In this document: piece after piece, positions 1 through 7,504 of the stretch
Position numbering within the stretch: the stretch's first letter is position 1
Layout: the number at the start of each line of letters is the position of its first letter
Made by a program: the position numbers and the translations under genes
DNA from: Pseudomonadota bacterium
GTDB taxonomy: Bacteria; Desulfobacterota; Desulfovibrionia; Desulfovibrionales; Desulfovibrionaceae
Direction: 5' to 3'
Assembly (NCBI GenBank): GCA_018816865.1
Contig: JAHIUW010000005.1
Coordinates: forward strand, 1-64,000
Length of the DNA: 64,000 bases
The notes under the pieces: generated by a model
The model's input: the letters and a program-made list of their open reading frames with translations, nothing else
Database searches by the model: none
What the model was told of the DNA's origin: nothing

Positions 1-113
1 AAAAGTCGGTTCTCAGAGCTTGCGAAGCGACAATGGTCCTTCAGTTGAAAATTTTCAGGTCGAAAGTCGCCTGGATTTTCGAAAAATATGGTTGAAATTT
101 CGAGCCAACAACG

Positions 114-827
114 TTGGCAACACTTATTCACGGATTCAGGAATCTCGTCATGAGCCAGATGTCCAGTCGGGAGCTTCAGCTCTCGGAGATGGATACCAAT
201 ATGTTCAAACTGCACAGCGAGGCGGAACTGGACCTCTTGGGCAATCAGGAAAAAGTCATCGACCTGGAGTTGGCCCTGCATAACCTTGATCGTGTGCTGA
301 ATCTGAACACCCATGTCATCAGCCCCTTTGACGGGCGGGTGGTGGAAGTGACTGTGGAGCGCGGGGCTTACATCACCGAAGGCCAGACCGTGGCCGTACT
401 CGAGCCTCTCGATTCGCCCCTGGAGGCCGTGGTTCTGCTGCCGGTGGACAAGGGCAAGAAGGTCAAGCCGGGCATGGTGGTCTATGTGTATCCCTCCACT
501 GCCGAGAAGGAGGAATACGGCTGCATCTATGGCAAGGTGAAGGAGGTCTCGGCTTATCCCGTGTCCGCACAGTCGCTGCTCAAGGGTATCGGTCAGCGCG
601 AGGTGGTCAACGCCATGCTGGAATCCGGCGTGATGATCAGTGCCTCGGTCACGCTGCTTAAGGATCCCAAGAAGCCGGAGAGCTTCCTGTGGTCATCGTC
701 CTCGGGCCCCGAGGATTTCAGCATCGAGGCCGGGACGATCTGTACCGGTGAGGTGGTGGTCAGCACCAAGCGACCCATCGACCTTGTCTTCCCTAAGTTC
801 TCCCGGATTCTGGGGCTGGAAGGCTGA
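114..827 (+). CDS. HlyD-like adaptor of an NHLM-type exporter, 5' end missing or damaged
   Basis: This is the C-terminal part of a membrane-fusion (periplasmic adaptor) protein, which links an inner-membrane ABC exporter to the outer membrane. A helical stretch is followed by a lipoyl-like segment around PFDGRVVEVTVERGAYI and then by beta-rich sequence. Relatives carry an N-terminal membrane helix and a full coiled coil, and neither is visible here. An in-frame TGA at 93-95 closes the frame upstream. The start is a TTG at 114, or an ATG at 150 with a weak AGGAA site. The first ~100 bases look non-coding. It may be a decayed or frameshifted gene, or a short adaptor. It is followed after 7 nt by the ECF sigma gene and is probably part of the same export locus as the ABC genes at 7505-12555. 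Confidence 0.6.
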   Translation: MATLIHGFRNLVMSQMSSRELQLSEMDTNMFKLHSEAELDLLGNQEKVIDLELALHNLDRVLNLNTHVISPFDGRVVEVTVERGAYITEGQTVAVLEPLDSPLEAVVLLPVDKGKKVKPGMVVYVYPSTAEKEEYGCIYGKVKEVSAYPVSAQSLLKGIGQREVVNAMLESGVMISASVTLLKDPKKPESFLWSSSSGPEDFSIEAGTICTGEVVVSTKRPIDLVFPKFSRILGLEG

Positions 828-834
828 GATTGTC

Positions 835-1338
835 ATGAAGGACGCGCCCGCCCCCATCTTGACCCGTGTCCGGTTTCAGGCCGGGTATCGCGAGTTCTCT
901 GGGGGGCTGTGCACTTATCTCCAATCCCTGCTCAGGGGGGACCGCGCCCTGGCGGAAGACCTGGTGCAGGAGGCCTTCATCCGGGCCTGGAACAACCGTG
1001 GGGCCTTGCGTGACCTTACGTCCTTCAAATCCTGGCTGTATTCCATCGCCCTGAACCTGTTGCGCAGTCACTGGCGCAAACCCGTGCGCGAATTGAACCT
1101 GGAAATGGATGACACCCTTCCGGGACCGGAGGGCAGGGTGCAGGCGCGCGAGGAGATCGAACTCCTCATGATCGCGTTGCAAAAATTGAGTGACGAACAG
1201 CGCGAGGCCGTGCTCCTGGTCCGCGTGCAGCAGATGACCTTTGCCGAGGCCGCCTTGGCCCTTGGTGTGCCCGAAGGCACGGTCAAGACCCGCGTCAGGC
1301 GCGGGCTCCTCCATCTGGCCGACGCTCTCGGCCTGTAA
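835..1338 (+). CDS. ECF-type RNA polymerase sigma factor
   Basis: A 167-aa sigma-70 family factor of the extracytoplasmic-function type. Region 2 is visible as LAEDLVQEAFIRAWNN (about residues 40-55) followed by FKSWLYSIALNLLRSHWR. Region 4 is visible as LSDEQREAVLL and the helix-turn-helix FAEAALALGVPEGTVKTRVRRG near the C-terminus. Regions 1 and 3 are absent, as is usual for ECF factors. The ATG at 835 lies 7 nt after the adaptor stop, so the two genes are probably cotranscribed. The longer frame back to 640 is an overlap inside the adaptor gene. No anti-sigma gene is adjacent. By position it is a candidate regulator of the RTX/exporter locus (inference). Its 3' end overlaps the convergent GNAT gene by 44 nt. 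Confidence 0.9.
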   Translation: MKDAPAPILTRVRFQAGYREFSGGLCTYLQSLLRGDRALAEDLVQEAFIRAWNNRGALRDLTSFKSWLYSIALNLLRSHWRKPVRELNLEMDDTLPGPEGRVQAREEIELLMIALQKLSDEQREAVLLVRVQQMTFAEAALALGVPEGTVKTRVRRGLLHLADALGL

Positions 1339-2233
1339 GCAATTCCTTCGACGTTTCCACGGACCAGTGTTGCTCCGTGGCCTTGGCCATGCGCCGGCGG
1401 CACATGGTGATCAGCGCCGTGTTGTCGCGTTCCAGACCCATGGTGAAGTGGCGGGGGCCGTGATCGTGCTGTAGCCAGAAGCCGCGCACGACCATGGCGA
1501 TGGATACGGCTCCGCCGTTTTTCAGATCCTCGCGCACAAAGACGTCGGTGTAGCGCACGGTGTCGGGGCTGATGCGATGGGTGCCCAGCCAGCCCACGAT
1601 GTCACCTTCGCGGCGTAGGATGAGGCTGTTCACGGGTTCGATGCGTCGCGCTTCGCGCAGGGGATTGGCGCGGGGTTCGTACCAGCCGGGCTGGCCCTGG
1701 CGCGTCAGGATGAATCGGACGTCCTCGCGGGTCATGTCCCGCCAGGGGGTCAGCTCATAACCCTTGGGCAACCCGTTTCCGTTTCTGTAGCGGTCGTATT
1801 CGCTGCGCAGGACTTCCCCGATGGCGCCTTGCCAGTCGCCTTTGACCATCAGCAGTCTGGGGCGGGGCTTGGCGTACTCGGCCCGGTGCAGCAGAGCGGC
1901 CATGGCCGTTGCCCCGGGGAGCGCTTCGCTCCAGGACGTGCTGAGGGTGCGTGTCCCCGCCCGGGCGAGGATATTCTCCGCTGTCTCCAGCAGTGCCCCC
2001 CCAAGCCCCTGGAGGCGATGGGGCAGGGTGATAAGCAGGGACAGGAGTGTGGCCCTCCCGTGCCCCTGCTCGATCAGGATCAACCCGGCAGGGGTTCCAT
2101 CCTCGGTCAGGGCGCCGATGGCGAGGATGCCGTCCTTCCCGGCCCTGGCCAGTAGGGGCCGATAGGCCGGAAAGGTCATGTCAGCGAAGGCTCGGGCCTG
2201 GACCTCGCTCAATTGTCTCAGACGATAGGACAT
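1295..2233 (-). CDS. GNAT family N-acetyltransferase (two GNAT-like halves)
   Basis: A 312-aa protein. The N-terminal half has the acetyl-CoA pyrophosphate-binding motif of GNAT enzymes (PHRLQGLGGALLETAENI, about residues 91-108, matching the R/Q-x-x-G-x-G/A signature). The C-terminal half repeats the general fold (ILRREGDIVGWLGTHRI followed by YTDVFVREDLKNGGAVSIAM), so this looks like a tandem-GNAT protein. The substrate is not evident. It lies between the sigma gene, whose 3' end it overlaps convergently, and the RTX operon, which is transcribed in the same direction and ends 84 nt from its start. Whether it belongs to the RTX system is unknown. Confidence 0.8.
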   Translation of the reverse strand: MSYRLRQLSEVQARAFADMTFPAYRPLLARAGKDGILAIGALTEDGTPAGLILIEQGHGRATLLSLLITLPHRLQGLGGALLETAENILARAGTRTLSTSWSEALPGATAMAALLHRAEYAKPRPRLLMVKGDWQGAIGEVLRSEYDRYRNGNGLPKGYELTPWRDMTREDVRFILTRQGQPGWYEPRANPLREARRIEPVNSLILRREGDIVGWLGTHRISPDTVRYTDVFVREDLKNGGAVSIAMVVRGFWLQHDHGPRHFTMGLERDNTALITMCRRRMAKATEQHWSVETSKELLTGRERRPDGGARA

Positions 2234-2291
2234 GGATTTCCTCTCATTCCGCGCGCTACAGGCCAGATGACGGCATCGTCTCCAGAGCTGT

Positions 2292-2312
2292 ATTCGATCA
2301 ACATGATCGAAT
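2292..2312. terminator. Perfect hairpin just past the RTX operon stop
   Basis: A 9-bp perfect inverted repeat, ATTCGATCA and TGATCGAAT around a 3-nt loop, lies 5 bases beyond the stop of the 683-aa RTX gene on the minus strand. There is no T-tract on either side, so it may be an mRNA 3'-end stabiliser or a weak terminator rather than a classical Rho-independent one. Confidence 0.35.
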
Positions 2313-2316
2313 GGTG

Positions 2317-4368
2317 TTAGCCTTGGTTGATATTATTCCATACTTCTTCGGCTGTCATCTCGGTGCCTTGCAGGGTGATGGTGGCGTGGCCATAGGTGAT
2401 GGTGGTGTTGCCGTCCTGGGTGCTGACGTGGATGTCGTCCTGGCCGGGGTTGCCCAGCAGCGAGAGGCGGTCCTCGGCGGGATTGAAATCGGTGACGGTG
2501 TCGTGGTTGAACTCGTTGTTGAACACGAAGACGTCGTTGCCCTCGCCACCGGTCAACTGGTCGTTGCCGGCGTCGCCGCTGAAAATGCCACCAAATAAAT
2601 GGGTGAGGTTGCTCGATCCCCCGTACAGGGTGTCGTTGCCTTCACCGCCGACCAGCGTGTCGGTGCCATAGCCGCCATCCATGGAGTCGTCGCCCGTGCC
2701 ACCATCCAAGGCGTCGTTGTCGCCACCCCCGGACATGTGATCGTCGCCCGCGCCACCGGACAGCTGGTCGTTGCCATGGCCACCGGACATGTGATCGTCG
2801 CCTGAATCACCGTTCATCCAGTCTCTGCCTAGGCCGCCTTCCATGGTGTCGTTGCCTGCACCGCCGTGCATGGTGTCGGCACCGTCGTGGCCGTCAAAGG
2901 AGTTGCTGCCGCCGGACATGGAGTCGTTGCCGTCACCGCCGTCCATAGAGTCGTTGCCGGAACCGCCGGACATGGAGTCGTTGCCGACACCACCGCCCAG
3001 AGTGTCGTTGCCGTCACCGCCGTCCATGGAGTCGTTGCCGACACCACCGCCCAGAGTGTCGTTGCCGTCACCGCCGTCCATGGTGTCGTCGCCCGCACCG
3101 CCATGCATGGTGTCGTCACCCCAGTTGCCATCCATGACATCGTTGCCGTCGCCGCCGGACAGTTGGTCGTTCCAGAGTTCTTCGGCGGTCAATTCGACGC
3201 CTTGCAGAGTGATGGTGGTTGTGCCGTAGGTGACAATGGTGTTGCCATCCTGGATGCTGACGCTGACGTCCCCGGGTGCGGGGTTGCCTTGCAGGATCAG
3301 TCGGTCCTCGTCGACGTTGAAATCGGTGATGGTGTCGTTGCCATCGGCATGGCCATAGCTGAAGGTGTCGCCCCCCTGACCACCGGTCAGCACGTCGTCG
3401 CCCTGGCCGCCATGAAGCGCATCGTTGCCGTCACCGCCGTCCAGAGTGTCGTTGCCGACACCGCCGTCCAGCTTGTCGTCGCCGCTGTTGCCTTGGAGGG
3501 CGTCGTTGCCAATATCGCCATGCAGGGTGTCGTTGCCTGCCCCGCCGTCCATGGTGTCGTTGCCGGAGTCACCATAAAGAAGATCGTTGTCGGCCCCGCC
3601 CGCCATCTTGTCGTGGCCTTGCTGTCCGTGCATGACGTCGTTGCCTTCACCGCCGTCCATCTGGGTGTTGCCGCTTCCGCCGGCCATGGTGTCGTTGCCT
3701 GCGCCGCCGTAAAGGGTATTGTTGCCCCCGGCGCCACCGTACATCCAGTCGTTGCCGTCACCGCCGTCCATCTTGTCGTCACCGCTGTCGCCGAACATCT
3801 TGTCGTCGCCGCCACCGCCGTACATGTCGTCGTTGCCGTCCTGTCCGTACATGGTGTCATTGCCTGCGTCGCCGCCCATGGTGTCGTTGCCTTTGCCGCC
3901 GATCAGTAGATCGTCGCCGTCACCGCCCCCCATGTAGTCGTTGCCTTCTTCGCCGACCATGTAGTCGTTGCCCTCATCTCCATAGAGGGTGTCGTTGCCA
4001 TCACCGCCGAACAGCCTGTCATTGTCGTCACCGCCGGACAGGTAATCATTGCCACCGTCGCCGCGCATGGTGTCTTCGCCGCCGCCGCCAAACATGTTGT
4101 CGTTGCCTGATCCCCCGTACATGTCTTCGTTCGGCGATTCGCCCTTGCCGCCGACGACCATGCTCAGTTCGTTGTCGGAGAGTTCGTGGCCGTTCTGGCT
4201 GGTCAGAAAGCTCTTGGCCTGTTCCTCGGACACGGGCAGACCATGCTCCTGGCCAAGGGTCCTGAGCATAGTGATTTGCCCTTGATTGCTGGTGGTTGCC
4301 ATCAGGCTGCGGATAAATCCAGGCTCGGTGCTGACCAGTGAATAAATGGCGTTGTCGGTGGCGTTCAT
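2317..4368 (-). CDS. Large RTX-repeat protein with Nif11-like double-glycine leader (duplicated architecture)
   Basis: A 683-aa protein. Residues 1-74 form a leader typical of Nif11-type RiPP precursors, ending ELSDNELSMVVGG before Lys75. The rest is dominated by RTX nonapeptide repeats of the GGxGNDxMx type, which bind calcium and fold into beta-rolls outside the cell. A module reading DTITDFN..DRLILQGNP..QDGNTIVTYG..TITLQG occurs twice: once in mid-protein and once as the C-terminus. The protein is therefore leader, RTX block, module, RTX block, module. It has a good ribosome site (AAGGAACGACC then ATG). It is the third gene of a three-gene minus-strand cluster divergent from a C39-peptidase ABC exporter. 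Inference: the leader is cut after Gly-Gly during export. The function of the exported protein (adhesin, surface layer, matrix or toxin) is not evident. Confidence 0.88.
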   Translation of the reverse strand: MNATDNAIYSLVSTEPGFIRSLMATTSNQGQITMLRTLGQEHGLPVSEEQAKSFLTSQNGHELSDNELSMVVGGKGESPNEDMYGGSGNDNMFGGGGEDTMRGDGGNDYLSGGDDNDRLFGGDGNDTLYGDEGNDYMVGEEGNDYMGGGDGDDLLIGGKGNDTMGGDAGNDTMYGQDGNDDMYGGGGDDKMFGDSGDDKMDGGDGNDWMYGGAGGNNTLYGGAGNDTMAGGSGNTQMDGGEGNDVMHGQQGHDKMAGGADNDLLYGDSGNDTMDGGAGNDTLHGDIGNDALQGNSGDDKLDGGVGNDTLDGGDGNDALHGGQGDDVLTGGQGGDTFSYGHADGNDTITDFNVDEDRLILQGNPAPGDVSVSIQDGNTIVTYGTTTITLQGVELTAEELWNDQLSGGDGNDVMDGNWGDDTMHGGAGDDTMDGGDGNDTLGGGVGNDSMDGGDGNDTLGGGVGNDSMSGGSGNDSMDGGDGNDSMSGGSNSFDGHDGADTMHGGAGNDTMEGGLGRDWMNGDSGDDHMSGGHGNDQLSGGAGDDHMSGGGDNDALDGGTGDDSMDGGYGTDTLVGGEGNDTLYGGSSNLTHLFGGIFSGDAGNDQLTGGEGNDVFVFNNEFNHDTVTDFNPAEDRLSLLGNPGQDDIHVSTQDGNTTITYGHATITLQGTEMTAEEVWNNINQG

Positions 4369-4475
4369 GGTCGTTCCTTCAGGGGGCTGTGCGAGTTCCA
4401 GGGTGCGAGGAGAGGTTCAGCTCCCACGTATAAAGGAAGTATGTACGGAATAGACGCAACACAAGGGCCAAGGTT

Positions 4476-5774
4476 TCAACTCTGATTGATATTGGCCCAG
4501 ACCTCCTCGGCGCTCATTTCGGTGCCCTGCAGGGTGATGGTGGTCTCGCCATAGGTGATCACGGTGTTGCCGTCCTGGGTCGTGACATTGATGTCGTCTT
4601 GACCGGGGTTGCCCTGCAGCGAAAGGCGGTCCTCGGTGGGGTCGAAGTCCGTGATGGTGTCGTTGCCGTCGTTTGCGCCGAAGACGAAGACGTCGTTGCC
4701 CGCGCCGCCGGAGAGAATGTCGTTGCCCGCGCCGCCGGTGAGGGTATCGTTGCCTGTGCCGCCGCGCAGCCTGTCGTCGCCCTCGCCGCCGTCGAGCCTG
4801 TCGTCGCCTGCTCCGCCGAACAGGGTGTCGTTGCCGAGTTCCCCATACATGGTGTCGTTGCCCACGCCGCCGTGCAGCAGGTCGTCGCCGTCTCCGGCAA
4901 CCAGCCTGTCGTTGCCGGACCCGCCTCGGAGATCGTCGTTGCCCGTGTCGCCCAGAAGAAGATCGTCGCCCGCGCCGCCAACCATGGTGTCGTCGCCCGC
5001 GCCGCCGCCCATCCAGTCGCTGCCGGAACCGCCGTGCATCCAGTCGTCGCCCTCGCCGCCATCCATCATGTCGCTGTCGGCCCCGCCATACATGGTGTCG
5101 TTGCCGCTGCCGCCATCCATGTGGTCGATGCCACTGCCACCCGACATGGAGTCGTTGCCCGTGCCGCCTTTCATGGTGTCGTTGCCCGTGCCGCCAAACA
5201 TGGTGTCGTCGCCCGCCGCGCCGTCCATCCAGTCGTTGCCCGCGCCGCCGTCCATGTAGTCGCCGGTCCCGTTCTCGGCATTCAGTGAGGCGTACATGTA
5301 CAACTCGCCGTCTTGGTCATGGACCCGCACCTCAAGGGTGGTGTCTCCGGTCATGGAGTCGTCGCCCGCCCCGCCGTACAGGGTGTCCGAACCCACGCCG
5401 CCCGCCAGGGTGTCGTTGCCCATGCCGCCGTGCATTTCGGCGTCCACGATGCTGACCATGCTGTCGTCACCTGCGCCGCCGAACAGGGTTTCATTCTCTA
5501 TAGTGAAGTAGAAGGGATTTTGGCCGTTCTCGTCGTAGCCGATCCCGCTCTTGCCACCCACAACGGCTTCGAGTTCCCTGTCGGACAGTTCGCGTCCGTT
5601 CAGGCCCGCCAAGAACGAACTCACCTGTTCCCGGGACACGGACATTCCGTGATCCTGGCCGAAGGATTTGATCAATTCGATCTGTTCGTCCACGGAAGCG
5701 GTCGCCATCAGCGCGCCCAGAAGCGTGGGGTTGGCAATGATGCGTGTATAAAGCTGTTTTTCGATGGTGTTCAT
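4476..5774 (-). CDS. RTX-repeat protein with Nif11-like double-glycine leader
   Basis: A 432-aa protein. Residues 1-74 are a Nif11-like leader ending RELSDRELEAVVGG, aligning position for position with the leader of the 683-aa neighbour. A short non-repeat segment with several aromatic residues follows, then one long run of RTX nonapeptides (GGAGNDTL and variants). The run is broken near residues 145-165 by a degenerate insert that includes a VRVHDQDGELYMYASLNAENG-type stretch. The C-terminus is the shared module ITDFDPTEDRLSLQGNPGQ to AEEVWANIN. The ribosome site is GGAGGGACG, then ATG. It has 107 nt to the next gene and 148 nt to the preceding one. High repeat content makes assembly errors possible, but the frame is intact throughout. 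Confidence 0.88.
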   Translation of the reverse strand: MNTIEKQLYTRIIANPTLLGALMATASVDEQIELIKSFGQDHGMSVSREQVSSFLAGLNGRELSDRELEAVVGGKSGIGYDENGQNPFYFTIENETLFGGAGDDSMVSIVDAEMHGGMGNDTLAGGVGSDTLYGGAGDDSMTGDTTLEVRVHDQDGELYMYASLNAENGTGDYMDGGAGNDWMDGAAGDDTMFGGTGNDTMKGGTGNDSMSGGSGIDHMDGGSGNDTMYGGADSDMMDGGEGDDWMHGGSGSDWMGGGAGDDTMVGGAGDDLLLGDTGNDDLRGGSGNDRLVAGDGDDLLHGGVGNDTMYGELGNDTLFGGAGDDRLDGGEGDDRLRGGTGNDTLTGGAGNDILSGGAGNDVFVFGANDGNDTITDFDPTEDRLSLQGNPGQDDINVTTQDGNTVITYGETTITLQGTEMSAEEVWANINQS

Positions 5775-5922
5775 TGTTTTCGTCCCTCCGTGTGCATGGT
5801 GTGCTGTTGGCTGTCATGGACCGCTTGTGGTTCTTGGCTCGATGCCCGCCCGGACACCGAGGTCGCTTCCCTGACTCGAACCCCTGCGGCGGCCTGCGTT
5901 TTTTAGTTATTGCCGGTCCTGC

Positions 5923-7290
5923 CTATTGGTGTCCTTGCTGGATGTTCGCCCAGACTTCGTCGGCGGTCATTTCGGTGCCTTGCAGGGTCACGATGGAATC
6001 GCCGAAGGTGATGATGGTGTTGCCGTCCTGGTTGGTCACGCTGAAGTCGCCTGGCGATTGCGCGCCCATGCGCAGTTGATCGGAGTTGGGGTCGAAGTCC
6101 GTGATGGTGTCGTGGCCCGCTGAGCCGTCGATGACGAAGATGTCGTTGCCCCAACCGCCGGTCAACAGGTCGTCGCCCGCACCGCCGTCTAGGTAGTCAT
6201 CTCCGCCGCCGCCATCCAGGGTGTCGTTGCCGGTTCCGCCGTCCAGATAGTCGTCGTCCGAGCCGCCCCAGAGGTCGTCATTGCCCGTGCCGCCATACAT
6301 GGTGTCGTTGCCCGTGCCGCCATCGAGCGTGTCGTTGCCGGTTCCGCCGTCAAGATAATCATTGCCCTCGCCGCCTTCGAGGTAATCGCCTCCTTCGCCG
6401 CCGGACAGGAAATCGTTGCCTGCGCCGCCGTAGAGGGCATCGCTGCCGGCCTCGCCGCTGAGAGTGTCGTTGCCTTCACCTCCGTAGAGGGTGTCGTGGC
6501 CATCGCCCCCCTGCAGATTGTCGTTGCCCGTGCCGCCATCCATAAGGTCGTTGCCCTGTTGGCCGAAGAGGGTGTCGTTGCCTGCTCCGCCAGACAGGGT
6601 GTCGTTGCCGTCGCCGCCTTGCAGCTGGTCGTTGCCGTCGCCGCCGTCCAGGTAGTCCCTGCCCGTGCCGCCAAACAGGGTGTCGTCGCCGCTGCCGCCA
6701 AACACTGTGTCGTCGCCCGAGTCGCCCTGCAGCCAGTCGTTTCCGGTTCCGCCGTCCAGCCAGTCGTTGCCCGAACCGCCATGCAGCGTGTCGTTGCCGC
6801 CGCCTCCCAAGAGCATGTCGTTGTCCAGACCGCCGAAGAAATATTCGTCGCGCCAGGTACCATCAAAGAAGTCGGATTTGCCGCCGACCACCATGCCCAG
6901 TTCGTTGTCGGACAGTTCGCGGTTATTCATGGACCCCAGCACATCGCGCACCGCGCTGCCGTCCACGGCCAGGTTCAGGCGTTGGCTCTGCTCCAGGACC
7001 GCCGTGATCCGTTCGTCCAGGGTCGGGGCGTGGAGTATCTGCTCCAGGACCAGGGGATTGGAGACGATGGACTGGAACAGCTGTTTTTCATTGGAGGTCA
7101 TGGGCGGGTCTCTTTTGTCCGGGCCCTCCACAAGGGCGCGCAGGGTTTGCGACGGCTGGGGCGGCAGTGCGGAGACCTTGGTCAAAGGAGTCAGGGCCTG
7201 CCAGGCTGCCAGCAGCCGGTTTCGTTCCCGTGTCGTCAGTTCCGGGTCTGACAGTAGTTCCTGAAGCCGTGCATCGGTAATGTTGGACAT
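5923..7290 (-). CDS. RTX-repeat protein with double-glycine leader and an extra N-terminal segment
   Basis: 455 aa from the ATG at 7290, or 392 aa from an internal ATG at 7101. Counted from 7101, the leader is again exactly 74 residues to Gly-Gly ([14 protein letters not shown]), matching both neighbours and favouring 7101 as the start of the conserved protein. However, the 63 codons upstream are open, read like helical protein ([18 protein letters not shown]) and begin with an ATG behind AAAGGGTGACTT. A longer leader is therefore possible, and the long start is given here. RTX nonapeptides of the GGxGND form fill the middle, and the shared C-terminal module ends the protein ([20 protein letters not shown] to [10 protein letters not shown]). 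It is the first gene of the minus-strand RTX cluster, next to the divergent promoter region. Confidence 0.87.
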   Translation of the reverse strand: MSNITDARLQELLSDPELTTRERNRLLAAWQALTPLTKVSALPPQPSQTLRALVEGPDKRDPPMTSNEKQLFQSIVSNPLVLEQILHAPTLDERITAVLEQSQRLNLAVDGSAVRDVLGSMNNRELSDNELGMVVGGKSDFFDGTWRDEYFFGGLDNDMLLGGGGNDTLHGGSGNDWLDGGTGNDWLQGDSGDDTVFGGSGDDTLFGGTGRDYLDGGDGNDQLQGGDGNDTLSGGAGNDTLFGQQGNDLMDGGTGNDNLQGGDGHDTLYGGEGNDTLSGEAGSDALYGGAGNDFLSGGEGGDYLEGGEGNDYLDGGTGNDTLDGGTGNDTMYGGTGNDDLWGGSDDDYLDGGTGNDTLDGGGGDDYLDGGAGDDLLTGGWGNDIFVIDGSAGHDTITDFDPNSDQLRMGAQSPGDFSVTNQDGNTIITFGDSIVTLQGTEMTADEVWANIQQGHQ

Positions 7291-7338
7291 AAGTCACCCT
7301 TTCAATTGAACGCGCGTTGAGAAATGGGTTTTGCCTTA

Positions 7339-7366
7339 CAGACGCTTGAAGTCGGTAAATAGTTTC
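7339..7366 (-). promoter_or_regulatory. Candidate ECF-type promoter of the RTX operon
   Basis: Read on the minus strand, GAAACT (7361-7366) is followed after 15 nt by GCGTCTG (7339-7345). This matches the general form of ECF promoters (GAAC-like -35, CGTC-like -10, 15-16 nt spacing). The predicted start of transcription would lie about 40 nt before the ATG at 7290. An ECF sigma gene is encoded at 835-1338 in the same locus. The motif is short, so this is suggestive only. Confidence 0.35.
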
Positions 7367-7390
7367 AGCGAATTGCAAATATTTTATAAT
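7363..7390 (+). promoter_or_regulatory. Possible promoter for the ABC exporter genes
   Basis: A perfect TATAAT lies at 7385-7390 in an AT-rich stretch on the strand of the exporter genes. The upstream -35 candidate (TTTCAG) is poor, so the promoter may need activation. It overlaps the candidate RTX promoter on the other strand. Confidence 0.3.
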
Positions 7391-7504
7391 GTATGAGGTA
7401 CCTTTAAATTTGCTTGGATATCAGGCATGACAGGGCAGTCAGGTCATTATGGGTTGGGATTTTTCGTCGCGGGTCAAAGAATAATTCAAGCCATGGGAGA
7501 GCGA

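Noticed and set aside
2600-7000. Periodic short repeats that might suggest a CRISPR array or minisatellite
   Set aside because: The 27-bp period matches the nine-residue RTX repeat, keeps frame, and has no spacer/repeat structure.
2599-7251. Long plus-strand ORFs opposite the RTX genes (for example 2866-3909, Val/Ala-rich)
   Set aside because: They are antisense reflections of the GGxGND repeats, with monotonous VVAVTAVHGVV-like translations and no ribosome sites.
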